Shown: positions 8,019 through 15,593, counted from the first letter of the stretch. The stretch is 64,000 nucleotides of DNA from Mycolicibacterium hassiacum DSM 44199 (GCF_900603025.1 NZ_LR026975.1:4960001-5024000), one strand, 5' to 3'. Made by a program: numbers and translations. The notes: generated by a model not told the origin, from the sequence alone.

Positions 8019-9185
8019 ATGGCCCAGCGTGAATGGGTCGAAAAAGACTTCTACAAGGAGCTTGGCGTCTCTCCTGACGCGAGTATCGATGAGATCAAGC
8101 GGGTCGCGCGCAAGCTGCAGGCCAAGTACCACCCGGACCGCAACCCCGGTGACAAGGCCGCCGAGGAGCGGTACAAGGCGGTCACCGAGGCGAAGGCGGT
8201 ACTGACCGACGAGGCCAAACGCAAGGAGTACGACGAGACCCGCAGGTTGTTCGCCAACGGCGGGTTCGGCCGGGGCCGGTTCGGTGGGTTCGGAGGTTTC
8301 GGCGCCGACGGCGTCGAGTTCAATCTGAGCGATCTGTTCGACGCGGCCAGCCAGACCGGCGGCGCCAACATCGGGGACCTGTTCGGCGGGCTGTTCGGCC
8401 GGGGTGCGCAACAGCCACGACCCAGCCGGCCGCGGCGGGGCAACGACCTCGAGACCGAGACCGAGTTGTCGTTCGTCGAGGCCGCCAAGGGCGTGATGAT
8501 GCCGCTGCGGCTGACCAGCCCGGCGCCGTGTACGAACTGCCATGGCAGCGGGGCCCGGCCGGGAACCAGCCCGCGGGTGTGCCGGTACTGCAACGGCGCC
8601 GGCGTCATCAGCCGCAACCAGGGGGCGTTCGGGTTCTCCGAGCCGTGTACCGAATGCCGGGGCAGCGGTTCGATCATCGAGCACCCGTGTCAGGAGTGCA
8701 AGGGCACCGGTGTGGCCACCAGGACCCGCACCATCAACGTGCGGATCCCGCCCGGTGTCGAGGACGGTCAGCGAATCCGGCTGCCCGGACAGGGTGAGGC
8801 CGGGCTGCGGGGCGCGCCATCGGGCGACCTGTATGTGACCGTGCATGTCCGGCCCGACAAGGTCTTCGGGCGCGACGGTGACAACCTGACCGTCACCGTC
8901 CCGGTCAGCTTTCACGAACTGGCGCTCGGCACAACGCTGACCGTGCCGACGCTGGACGGCAAGGTGCGGGTGCGGGTGCCCAGGGGTACTGCCGACGGCC
9001 GGATCCTGCGGGTCCGCGGCCGGGGTATCCCGAAGCGCAACGGCGGCTACGGCGACCTGCTGGTCACCGTGAAAGTCGCGGTGCCGCAAAACCTTTCGCC
9101 TGAAGCCGTGGAGGCGTTGGAGGCGTATGCGAAGGCCGAGCGGGCCAGCGGATTCGATCCCCGTGCGAACTGGGCAGGTGCGTGA
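8019..9185 (+). CDS. dnaJ: Chaperone protein DnaJ (DnaJ1)
   Basis: A 388-residue type I Hsp40. ATG 8019 follows a near-perfect Shine-Dalgarno AAGGAGGTGA at 8003–8012. The J domain carries the HPD motif (KYHPDRNPGD, about residue 43) that stimulates DnaK ATPase. A Gly/Phe-rich linker (GGFGRGRFGGFGGFG) follows. Four CxxCxGxG-type zinc motifs come next (CTNCHGSG, CRYCNGAG, CTECRGSG, CQECKGTG), then the C-terminal substrate-binding domains. It delivers clients to DnaK. Its stop overlaps the start of hspR (TGATG). The strong site is complementary to the hairpin arm about 90 bases upstream. Confidence 0.98.
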   Translation: MAQREWVEKDFYKELGVSPDASIDEIKRVARKLQAKYHPDRNPGDKAAEERYKAVTEAKAVLTDEAKRKEYDETRRLFANGGFGRGRFGGFGGFGADGVEFNLSDLFDAASQTGGANIGDLFGGLFGRGAQQPRPSRPRRGNDLETETELSFVEAAKGVMMPLRLTSPAPCTNCHGSGARPGTSPRVCRYCNGAGVISRNQGAFGFSEPCTECRGSGSIIEHPCQECKGTGVATRTRTINVRIPPGVEDGQRIRLPGQGEAGLRGAPSGDLYVTVHVRPDKVFGRDGDNLTVTVPVSFHELALGTTLTVPTLDGKVRVRVPRGTADGRILRVRGRGIPKRNGGYGDLLVTVKVAVPQNLSPEAVEALEAYAKAERASGFDPRANWAGA

Positions 9186-9553
9186 TGGCTAACCGCTCCA
9201 ACGAGGAATCGCGGACCTTCATGATCTCGGTGGCCGCTCAATTGGCCGGCATGCACGCGCAGACGCTGCGCACCTACGACCGGCTCGGGCTGGTGCGCCC
9301 GCAGCGCACCCCCGGCGGCGGGCGGCGCTACTCGATGCACGACGTGGAACTGCTCCGCGAGGTGCAGCGCCTCTCGCAGGACGAGGGCGTCAATCTCGCC
9401 GGCATCAAACGCATCATCGAGCTGACCAACGAGGTCGAGTCGCTCAAGGCCCGGATCAGGGAGCTGACGCGGGAACTCGAGGAACTGCGCGCCCAGCAGC
9501 GGACGTCGAAGAGCACCGCGCTGGTGGTGTGGCAGCCGCGTAACAAGCGCTGA
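9185..9553 (+). CDS. hspR: Heat shock repressor HspR (MerR family)
   Basis: A 122-residue repressor from ATG 9185, whose first base is the last base of the dnaJ stop; a GTG at 9182 would add one residue. The N-terminal winged helix-turn-helix reads FMISVAAQLAGMHAQTLRTYDRLGLVRPQRTPGGGRRYS in two motif blocks (residues about 11–50). A coiled-coil dimerisation helix follows (EVESLKARIRELTRELEELR). HspR binds HAIR inverted repeats, with DnaK as co-repressor in the known systems, giving feedback on its own operon. HAIR sites here precede dnaK and clpB, so both are likely targets. Confidence 0.97.
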   Translation: MANRSNEESRTFMISVAAQLAGMHAQTLRTYDRLGLVRPQRTPGGGRRYSMHDVELLREVQRLSQDEGVNLAGIKRIIELTNEVESLKARIRELTRELEELRAQQRTSKSTALVVWQPRNKR

Positions 9554-9586
9554 TTCAGGGCCGAAAGCCGAGTTCGTCCCGTTAGC

Positions 9587-9877
9587 ATGGACAAGCTGTG
9601 GCGGAGGGGCGAATATATCGAGCTCGGCAACGGTGAGTTTGTCAACGCCGACCAGGTCAAGAAGGTCGGCGTGTCGCTCTGGGGCGGCGCCGATCGCGTA
9701 CTGATCTGGTCGGGGGAACACCCCGACGTCTTCCATTTCGATCGTGTCCACGGCGGCCCCGAGGCCCGCTCGGCTCTCCTGGCGTTACTCGCGGAATTGG
9801 GGCGTCATGAGCCTTTCACCGGCAAGCTCCGAGTGATCACCTTCGTTGATGGTTCAGTGCAATCGCGTTTCCCGTGA
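9587..9877 (+). CDS. Hypothetical protein, first gene of a low-GC cassette
   Basis: A 96-residue protein I do not recognise, starting at ATG 9587. It begins MDKLWRRGEYIELGNGEFVN and appears to alternate short beta strands and turns, with a helix at PEARSALLALLAELG. There is no signal peptide or membrane segment. The start lacks a Shine-Dalgarno sequence, so it could be leaderless or read through from hspR. Ten bases separate it from the next gene. The pair is visibly poorer in GC than the flanking chaperone genes, suggesting transfer. A small antitoxin, immunity or phage-derived protein would fit the size, but nothing in the sequence proves any of these. Confidence 0.65.
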   Translation: MDKLWRRGEYIELGNGEFVNADQVKKVGVSLWGGADRVLIWSGEHPDVFHFDRVHGGPEARSALLALLAELGRHEPFTGKLRVITFVDGSVQSRFP

Positions 9878-9887
9878 AGGGGGTTGA

Positions 9888-10487
9888 ATGCCATCGATAT
9901 GGGACGAGCCGGGGGACGAGAAACGTCGGGAACACCTGCGGCCACGCGGATTGCTCGATGACGCGATCCAGAGTGAACGGGAGGCGCAGCGACGCCGACA
10001 ACAGGCCGAGTCGGCGAAGAAGCAGGCCATCGATGACGCTCGGGCGATGCAGGAACAAGCCATTCGTGAGTTTGTGGACGCGATGAACCGGATGGGCATT
10101 GCCCCTCGCAAGTACCCGTGCTACGTCGAAGTCGACCCGATCATAAATCGAAAGAATGGGTATCGGCGCACGGGCCACCGTATTGTCGGCTGGCACATCG
10201 GGTCGTGGACAAAGGATGAACTTGCCGGCAAAGTGATGCACCCGAAGACGGGGGATGGCAGGTACACGGTTGTGACACCCGAACACACGGTGTTCAGAAA
10301 CACTCGCGGTTGGGAATGGTTCGGGAGGTTCCGGGGACCGGTGCGACTTGACCTGCCGTGTGACCTGCTGCGCGGCAATTCACATCCCGATGGGCCCGAC
10401 TACGACTACCTGGTCAAAGAAATCAAGGAGGCGTTGCAGTCCATCGTCGCAGGCGGACGCTCGCGGAAGTACGAGCGGTGGTTGTAG
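9888..10487 (+). CDS. Hypothetical protein with coiled-coil N-terminus, second gene of the cassette
   Basis: A 199-residue protein of unknown function from ATG 9888, with GAAGGGGGTTGA as a good ribosome-binding site. Residues about 25–65 form a charged, Gln/Ala/Glu-rich helix (SEREAQRRRQQAESAKKQA region) likely to be a coiled coil. Residues about 75–180 look like a compact mixed domain rich in Trp, Tyr and His (GWHIGSW, NTRGWEWFGRFRGP). No known catalytic motif is visible. A 60-base line counted within it (10141–10200) is about 55% GC against about 70% around it, and Asn/Ile/Lys content is higher. It is probably co-expressed with the 96-residue protein before it. Confidence 0.7.
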   Translation: MPSIWDEPGDEKRREHLRPRGLLDDAIQSEREAQRRRQQAESAKKQAIDDARAMQEQAIREFVDAMNRMGIAPRKYPCYVEVDPIINRKNGYRRTGHRIVGWHIGSWTKDELAGKVMHPKTGDGRYTVVTPEHTVFRNTRGWEWFGRFRGPVRLDLPCDLLRGNSHPDGPDYDYLVKEIKEALQSIVAGGRSRKYERWL

Positions 10488-10540
10488 CCGAAACACACCG
10501 GCAGCGTGATGCTTTCGAACGCAGCCACGCGATCACGTTA

Positions 10541-10599
10541 CGCGAGACTGTAGTTGCTGCGGGAAAGTACGAGTAGCGCGCGATAACTACAGCTTCGCG
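10541..10599. terminator. Imperfect inverted repeat between convergent genes
   Basis: CGCGA-GA-CTGTAGTT (10541–10555) is the inverted copy of AACTACAG-CT-TCGCG (10585–10599), apart from a two-base mismatch, with a 29-base spacer. It lies between the low-GC cassette and the convergent flavohemoglobin gene. It could act as a bidirectional transcription terminator or mark the edge of the inserted cassette. No T-tract is present. Confidence 0.45.
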
Positions 10600-10619
10600 A
10601 TGCTCAAGGGGCGGTCGGC

Positions 10620-11783
10620 TCACGGCAGCGGGTCGTGCTGGATCCGCTCGGCCGGGGTGCCCTTGGCCAGCAGCGCCTCCTTGGTGGCCCTGATCATGTC
10701 GGGGTTGCCGCTGATCAGGATCTGGCGGTCGCTCCAGTTTCCGTAGCGGGTGACGACGTCGGCGAGCACGCCGGTCTGGCGCACGTGCAGGCCGCGGGGC
10801 GGTTGCACATCGGGGTAGTCCTTCGCCCACGGCGGGTCGACCGAGTACTCCGAGACCGGGGTGACCGACAGCCACGGGTTCTGGGCCGCGATGTGCCACA
10901 GCGTGCGCAGGTCGTAGAGGTCGCACGGGAACCGGCCGCCGAAGAACAGATGCACCCGCGGGTTGACCGCCTTGCGGGTGAGGTCCATGATCAGCGTCCG
11001 CAGCGGGGCCAGCCCGGTGCTGCCCGCGATCATCAGCACGTCGCCGCCGTCGCGGTCGACGTGCAGACCGCCGTGCGGGCTGGAGATCCGCCAGCGGTCG
11101 CCGGGGCGGGTCTCGGCCACGATCGACGGGCTGATCATCCCGCCGGGCACCGCGCGGACGTGGAACTCGATCGCGCCGCCGCGGTCGGCCGGGATCGACG
11201 GGCTCAGATACCGCCAGCGGCGCGGCCACTGGGGCACCTGCACCATCACGTACTGGCCGGGGTGGTAGTACAGCGGCGCATCGAGCTGCAGCCGGATCAC
11301 CGACACATCCCGGGTCACCCGCAGATGTTCGATCACCGTGCCGTCGCGGTAGGCGGGCCCCTTCTCGGCGTCGGCCGCGCCGCGCATGATGCCGACCGCC
11401 AGCGCCACCGCGTCGTGGGCCGCCTCCTCGAGCCGGTCGTTCCACCGGGTGATCAGGTGGCTGCGCAGCGTGCTCAGCAGCGCGCTCTGCAGACTGTCGT
11501 AATGGCGTTGTGTCACACCGTATTTGCGGTGATCGCGGCCGAGCTGGGCCAGCACCGACACCGGTTCGTGGGCGCGCCGGTCCACCAGCTCACCGAGGAA
11601 CCAGGCCAGCGCCTTGCCGAAGTTCATGCGCTGGTCGGCCATGTCGGGCGGAAACAGGTCCCGCGCCGACATGTCGATCGCGAACCAGCGGGTGTAGAAC
11701 CGCCGAATCAATTCATCCGAACCGCGCGCGGGGTCGACCGCGTCGCGCAGAATGCGCAGGGATTCACGGTCCTCGAGGCCCAC
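10620..11783 (-). CDS. Flavohemoglobin-type globin/FAD/NAD oxidoreductase (Rv0385-like)
   Basis: A 387-residue protein starting at ATG 11783. Residues about 1–135 resemble a bacterial globin domain, with a candidate proximal His in GRDHRKYGVTQRHY. The rest is a ferredoxin-reductase module: an FAD-binding barrel with WRYLSPS (the RxYS-type site) and an NAD(P)-binding domain with AGSTGLAPLRTLI and a C-terminal ISGNPDMI segment. It matches M. tuberculosis Rv0385, described as a type II flavohemoglobin with D-lactate-oxidising activity and little NO dioxygenase activity. Heme binding here is inferred. It lies 16 bases downstream of the membrane permease gene on the same strand. Confidence 0.85.
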   Translation of the reverse strand: MGLEDRESLRILRDAVDPARGSDELIRRFYTRWFAIDMSARDLFPPDMADQRMNFGKALAWFLGELVDRRAHEPVSVLAQLGRDHRKYGVTQRHYDSLQSALLSTLRSHLITRWNDRLEEAAHDAVALAVGIMRGAADAEKGPAYRDGTVIEHLRVTRDVSVIRLQLDAPLYYHPGQYVMVQVPQWPRRWRYLSPSIPADRGGAIEFHVRAVPGGMISPSIVAETRPGDRWRISSPHGGLHVDRDGGDVLMIAGSTGLAPLRTLIMDLTRKAVNPRVHLFFGGRFPCDLYDLRTLWHIAAQNPWLSVTPVSEYSVDPPWAKDYPDVQPPRGLHVRQTGVLADVVTRYGNWSDRQILISGNPDMIRATKEALLAKGTPAERIQHDPLP

Positions 11784-11799
11784 GCCGTCCGATGGTAGG

Positions 11800-12813
11800 T
11801 CACCCGGCTGAGAATTCCCGTTGGCGCACAGCGGCGATCACGATCAGCGCCAGGCCGGCCAGCGCCCAGCAGCTCAGCACCAGGGCCGGTGTCGCGCCGC
11901 CGGCGCCGTCGAAGAACGCCGCCGAGCGCAGCAGGGTCGCGGTGGCGCCCTGCGGAAGCCATTGGCCCAGTTGACCCCAGCCGCTCGGCAGCAGCTCCGG
12001 GGCGCCGGCCAGACCCGACAGCGGGTTGCCCAGCAGCAGCGCCAGCAGCACCCCGAGCGCCACCCCGGGCCGGCCGAACAGCGAACCCAGCCCCAGCACC
12101 GTCAGTCCCACGCCGAGCAGCCCGAGCGTCAACGCAGCTGTCACGCCCCAGAAGTTCGCGTCGACCGCGCCCAGCACCCACCGCAGCAGCGCGGCGAGGG
12201 TGACGGCGGTCACCGCCGCGGCCACCGCCATTGCCACGGTCCGGGTCCAGATCTCGCGTTTGAGCACCAGTAGCAGCGCGATCGCGGGCAGCAGGCCGGC
12301 CATGGTGATCGGCAGGGCCGAGGCGGCCAGCCCGGTGCCGCGCGGGTCCCCGGACGCCGGCGGCGCCAGATCCTCGGTCCGCAGCGGGACCCCGGTTTGT
12401 CGGCTGATGTTGGTACCGAGCTGGGTGAGCAGCTGTGCCACTGCCGGGCTGCCGCCGGTGGCGATCAGTAGTTCGACTCCCTGCGGCCGGAACACCAAGC
12501 CGCCGTAGACATCTCGACTGCGGACCGCGTCCCGCAGCGCGTCCGCGTCGGGGTAGGAGGTGACCTCGAAGGCGCCGGGCATCTTCTCGTCGAGCGTCGC
12601 GGTGATCGGCCGGCCGACGGCCGGCGGTCCGGCGATGCCGATCGGGACGTCGTGCGGGGCGGAGCGGCCGGCGGGCAGCGCGAAGGCGATGGCGATCAGC
12701 GCGATGGCCGCCGTGAGCGCCAGGACGATGCCGGTGGCCCGGACCGGTGCGGGTGGCTGGTGTGCCGGCACCGCGTGCTGGGCCCGGCTGCAGACAGCGG
12801 TGTCGCCGGACAT
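11800..12813 (-). CDS. Multi-pass membrane protein, ABC-2/YhgE-like permease
   Basis: A 337-residue membrane protein starting at ATG 12813. One membrane segment lies near residues 27–46, followed by an extracytoplasmic domain of about 130 residues. At least five hydrophobic segments follow in the C-terminal half (ITMAGLLPAIALLLVL, AVAAAVTAVTLAALL, GLLGVGLTVLGLGSLFG, VALGVLLALLLGN, LAGLALIVIAAV). This architecture matches ABC-2-type permeases and YhgE/Pip-like proteins. No ATPase gene is adjacent, so export by an ABC system is only inferred. It is divergent from a TetR gene, with TTCAACAATT repeats between them, and is the likely target of that regulator. Confidence 0.75.
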   Translation of the reverse strand: MSGDTAVCSRAQHAVPAHQPPAPVRATGIVLALTAAIALIAIAFALPAGRSAPHDVPIGIAGPPAVGRPITATLDEKMPGAFEVTSYPDADALRDAVRSRDVYGGLVFRPQGVELLIATGGSPAVAQLLTQLGTNISRQTGVPLRTEDLAPPASGDPRGTGLAASALPITMAGLLPAIALLLVLKREIWTRTVAMAVAAAVTAVTLAALLRWVLGAVDANFWGVTAALTLGLLGVGLTVLGLGSLFGRPGVALGVLLALLLGNPLSGLAGAPELLPSGWGQLGQWLPQGATATLLRSAAFFDGAGGATPALVLSCWALAGLALIVIAAVRQREFSAG

Positions 12814-12879
12814 GGCGGCTTCTTTTCATTCATCGTTGAATTAATGCCGCCCCGAGCGTAGCCCCGGCCGGGTCATGAT

Positions 12880-12906
12880 TTCAACAATTTTTCAACAATT
12901 ATTGAA
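12880..12906. promoter_or_regulatory. Putative TetR operator between permease and regulator genes
   Basis: Two direct copies of TTCAACAATT (12880–12889 and 12891–12900); the second runs into a near-palindrome TTCAACAATTATTGAA (12891–12906), with one mismatched pair. It lies 17 bases before the regulator start and about 80 bases before the permease start. A related half-site CGTTGAA occurs at 12834–12840. The AT-rich patch stands out in GC-rich DNA. Confidence 0.6.
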
Positions 12907-12922
12907 ATGTTACTGTCGACGC

Positions 12923-13636
12923 ATGCCGCGACCAGCGCAGAAAAGCCGTCGCCGCGGCCGTCGTCAGGGCGAGCCGGTGTCGCGTGAGGCGGTGCTGGCC
13001 GCCGCGAAGGCACGGTTCGCCACCGACGGATACGACAAGACCACGCTGCGGGCCATCGCCGAGGACGCCCATGTCGATCCGGCGATGGTGCTCTACCTGT
13101 TCGGGTCCAAGGCCGAGTTGTTCCGCGCGGTGCTCAACGTGGTCATCGACCCGCAGGTGCTGGTGGCGGCACTGGCCGGTGCGGGCGACGACGAACCCGA
13201 CGTCGGGGTGCGCATGGTGCGCAGCTATCTGCGCATCTGGGAGTCCCCGGACACCGGGCCGGCGATGGCGGCGATGCTGCAGTCGGCAACCTCCAACCCC
13301 GACGCCCACGAGGCGTTCCGCGGCTTCATCCAGGGATATGTGCTGCAGACGGTCTCCGGTGTGCTCGGCGGGGATGAGCAGGCGCGGCTGCGGGCGACCC
13401 TGGCCGCCAGCCAGCTCGTCGGCATGGCGGTCCTGCGCTATGTGATGCGGATCGGGCCGTTGGCCGAGCTGAGCCACGCCGAGCTCGAACGGCTGCTCGC
13501 GCCGACCGTGCGCCGCTACCTCACCGCCGACGCCGCCGAGCTGGGCCTTCCGCAGCGCTCATCCGACGGTGGCGAGGTGGTGAACCCCCTTGTACAACAC
13601 CATGATTCCGATCACCACCAGGATCCCGGCGACTAG
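12923..13636 (+). CDS. TetR/AcrR family transcriptional regulator
   Basis: A 237-residue regulator. ATG 12923 is preferred over the upstream in-frame ATG 12875, because the latter would place the operator repeats inside the coding region. A basic N-terminus precedes a TetR helix-turn-helix (AVLAAAKARFATDGYDKTTLRAIAEDAHVDPAMVLYLFGSK region, about residues 26–65). The C-terminal half is a helical ligand-binding domain of the TetR_C type. It is divergent from the permease gene and probably represses it and itself. Its last 78 bases overlap the convergent GAP-family gene, and the tail (His/Asp/Gln-rich) is probably unstructured. Confidence 0.88.
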   Translation: MPRPAQKSRRRGRRQGEPVSREAVLAAAKARFATDGYDKTTLRAIAEDAHVDPAMVLYLFGSKAELFRAVLNVVIDPQVLVAALAGAGDDEPDVGVRMVRSYLRIWESPDTGPAMAAMLQSATSNPDAHEAFRGFIQGYVLQTVSGVLGGDEQARLRATLAASQLVGMAVLRYVMRIGPLAELSHAELERLLAPTVRRYLTADAAELGLPQRSSDGGEVVNPLVQHHDSDHHQDPGD

Positions 13637-14221
13637 CGCGGCGTGCCGGCGGTCCATCCAGGCCCGCAGCCGGTCCAGCAGCGGGTCGAGGCGGTCACCG
13701 GCCGCCGCGTAGGCCAGCGTGGGGGCGGCGACCGTGGACGCGGCCACCGCGACGAACCACGCCGCCCCGGCCCAGACCTGGGGCAGCGACACCCCGGCGG
13801 TGCCGATCGCCAGGCCCGCCGCCAGGCAGACGAACAACACCTTCGGGTTGACCACGGTCAGCAGCAGCCCGGTCGCCCCGGCGCGCGCCGGGGTCAGCCG
13901 TTGCAGGCCGGTCATCCACTTCGGGGCCTGATGGGATCGATGGCGGGTGAACCACCGATATCCGCCCCAGACGATCAGCGCCGTGCCCACCACGACCCGC
14001 AGCCACGACGCCCACCCGGGCGGGTGGTCGTGCATCCCGCCGGCCAGGCCGGACAGCCGCAGGGCGATCAGGGTCAACACCGCCAGCCCGGCCAGCCACC
14101 CGACGAGAAACGCCGGCCCGGCTGCGCGCGGCCGGGGCGTCTGCAGCACCAGCACGGCGGGAATGACCGACAGCGGCGACAGGGCGATGACCAGCGCCAA
14201 CGGGATCAACTCGAGCAGCAA
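13559..14221 (-). CDS. GAP family (Sap-like) membrane protein
   Basis: A protein of about 220 residues with six probable membrane segments, starting with ELIPLALVIALSPLSVIPAVLVL. This opening and the internal NPKVLFVCLAAGLAIG segment match the GAP family, which includes the sulfolipid-1-addressing protein Sap and relatives linked to glycopeptidolipid or sulfolipid export in mycobacteria. I chose TTG 14221, directly after the stop of the upstream secreted-protein gene. Longer in-frame starts to 14368 exist but would overlap that gene heavily with low-complexity residues. The substrate is unknown. Its 3' end overlaps the TetR gene by 78 bases. Confidence 0.75.
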   Translation of the reverse strand: MLLELIPLALVIALSPLSVIPAVLVLQTPRPRAAGPAFLVGWLAGLAVLTLIALRLSGLAGGMHDHPPGWASWLRVVVGTALIVWGGYRWFTRHRSHQAPKWMTGLQRLTPARAGATGLLLTVVNPKVLFVCLAAGLAIGTAGVSLPQVWAGAAWFVAVAASTVAAPTLAYAAAGDRLDPLLDRLRAWMDRRHAALVAGILVVIGIMVLYKGVHHLATVG

Positions 14222-14222
14222 C

Positions 14223-14639
14223 TCACACCGCCTGTGCCGGGTGGTAGCGACAGGCCTTCCATTCTGGGCCGCGCGCACCGTCTTCACGGACGAACTCCAC
14301 GTCGAGGGTGCGGACGTGGTCGGCTGCCTCGAACCGGACGCTGGCGAACGCGCCGTCGCCGTCGACACGGACCGTGTTGACCGTGATGCTGGTCGGACCG
14401 TCGGCGCGGCGGCTGCGGTACCAGCCGGCCCGGTATCCGTCGGCGCGCAACAGTTCGGAACACACGTGCGCGGCGAAGGAATCGAAGTCGCCGCGGTTGT
14501 AGGAGCGGTTCATCCCGTCGAGCAGCGCACGGATCTGCGACTCGGCGGAGTCGGCCGCCGCCGGGACCGAGCCGCACAGGGCCGCGGCCAGCACGCTGAC
14601 CGCGGCCAGCGATGCCGCGGCACCGGCCTGAATGCGCAT
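14223..14639 (-). CDS. Secreted NTF2-like protein with conserved Cys pair
   Basis: A 138-residue protein from ATG 14639. Residues 1–29 form a Sec signal peptide with an AAA-type cleavage region (SVPAAADSAES). The mature part resembles a small NTF2-like (lumazine-binding/DUF4878-type) domain: helix SQIRALLDGMNRSYNRGDFDSF, then strands ending in EWKACRYHP. One Cys in the second helix (HVCSE) and one at the last strand (WKAC) could form a disulfide. Two other proteins in this window share that layout. The function is unknown. It lies immediately upstream of the GAP-family gene, with a one-base gap, so the two are co-translated. Confidence 0.7.
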   Translation of the reverse strand: MRIQAGAAASLAAVSVLAAALCGSVPAAADSAESQIRALLDGMNRSYNRGDFDSFAAHVCSELLRADGYRAGWYRSRRADGPTSITVNTVRVDGDGAFASVRFEAADHVRTLDVEFVREDGARGPEWKACRYHPAQAV

Positions 14640-14835
14640 GTGCCCAGGATGGCCGGTGGCCGCGGGTGTTCCGGTGCGACGCGCCGGTCCCGCGGTGCGC
14701 CGTTTTTGCGCGTCAGGGGCGGGTAGCGGTGCATTGCGCTCATCGAACGGGACGCTCGGATCGACGAAACGGAGCGGTTGGCAACGACTCCGGGCCCGAC
14801 CGCGCCGGGTGGTTCACCGATCCGCGGGCGCCCGG
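14640..14835. other. Intergenic region between CYTH and secreted-protein genes
   Basis: This 196-base stretch on the minus-strand path carries no convincing coding region. It should hold the promoter for the secreted NTF2-like gene, but I see no clear –35/–10 pair, repeat or strong terminator. Confidence 0.4.
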
Positions 14836-15477
14836 TCAGTGGTCCTCGAACTGGTTGCGACCCAGGCTCTCCAGGAACCGCGGCCCCACCCGGTCCAGCT
14901 CGCGCCGGTACTCCTCGGCCCAGCCGGCGAACGGATGGAAGGCCAGGTACTCGTTGCGGAACCGGTCGTCCTCACTCACCTCGGTGACGCAGAACGCCGG
15001 GATCTCCAGGTCGACCACCGGGGTGTTGCGCTCGACCTCGGCCAGGATCAGCGGCTCGTTGGCGCCGAGGAACCGGTCGATGGTCCAGCCGTCCTGGCCG
15101 AGCCACACCGACGACCGGATCTTGATGACCACATGCGGGGCGCGCGCGATGATCTCGCCGGCCACCACCGGGTCGATCTGCCGTTCGGCCTCGTAGCGGG
15201 TGCCGCCGACGGCCGGTCCCTTCGCGGTCATGGTGCCGATCGTCTCCTCGCCGAGGCGGGTCACCAGCTCGGCGGGGCTGCCCTGCGGATCGGTGGGTGC
15301 GGGCCCCTGGACCCGCACCCGCACCGCGTACCCGTCGGCGGCGAACAGATACGCCTGGGCGATCAGCACCGGGCTGGGATCGGCGGCCGCCACCGCCGGC
15401 ATCTCGGCGACGAAGAACTTCCGCTCGAACTCGAAGTCGCCGGTGTCGTCGTCCGTATCACAGAAATCGCCGGACAT
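14836..15477 (-). CDS. CYTH domain protein (triphosphate-processing family)
   Basis: A 213-residue protein from ATG 15477. After an acidic N-terminus, FEFERKFFVAEMP carries the ExExK-like signature of CYTH (adenylate cyclase class IV/thiamine triphosphatase) proteins. Basic residues on later strands (YAVRVRVQGP, VVIKIRSSVWL, EAERQID) and acidic ones (LAEVERN) fit the triphosphate tunnel. The family hydrolyses inorganic or nucleoside triphosphates; the substrate here is unknown. The gene is divergent from clpB, with 161 bases between starts, so the clpB HAIR/SigH region might also affect it. Confidence 0.82.
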   Translation of the reverse strand: MSGDFCDTDDDTGDFEFERKFFVAEMPAVAAADPSPVLIAQAYLFAADGYAVRVRVQGPAPTDPQGSPAELVTRLGEETIGTMTAKGPAVGGTRYEAERQIDPVVAGEIIARAPHVVIKIRSSVWLGQDGWTIDRFLGANEPLILAEVERNTPVVDLEIPAFCVTEVSEDDRFRNEYLAFHPFAGWAEEYRRELDRVGPRFLESLGRNQFEDH

Positions 15478-15560
15478 ACCGCGACGCTAACCCGAGTGGC
15501 GCCCGGACCCCGGGATCGCCATGGTGATCGACGCCGCAAAAATTTCCGGACTTTGCCAGA

Positions 15561-15581
15561 CTTGAGCGGAACAGACTCAAC
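15561..15581 (+). promoter_or_regulatory. HAIR operator (HspR binding site) of clpB
   Basis: CTTGAGC–GGAACAG–ACTCAAC at 15561–15581 matches the HAIR consensus CTTGAGT-N7-ACTCAAG at 12 of 14 half-site positions. The central spacer contains the GGAAC –35 element of the SigH-like promoter, so HspR bound here would cover it directly. Confidence 0.85.
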
Positions 15582-15593
15582 CTTGACGCCGTT
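15568..15593 (+). promoter_or_regulatory. SigH/SigE-like promoter of clpB
   Basis: GGAAC (15568–15572), 18 bases, then GTT (15591–15593). The –35 element lies inside the HAIR operator. The geometry equals that at dnaK. Transcription would begin shortly before the GAGGTG ribosome-binding site of clpB. Confidence 0.7.

Noticed and set aside
12875..12922. Longer N-terminus of the TetR regulator from ATG 12875
   Set aside because: The 16 added residues are encoded by the operator repeats and precede a normal TetR start; ATG 12923 is the better choice.
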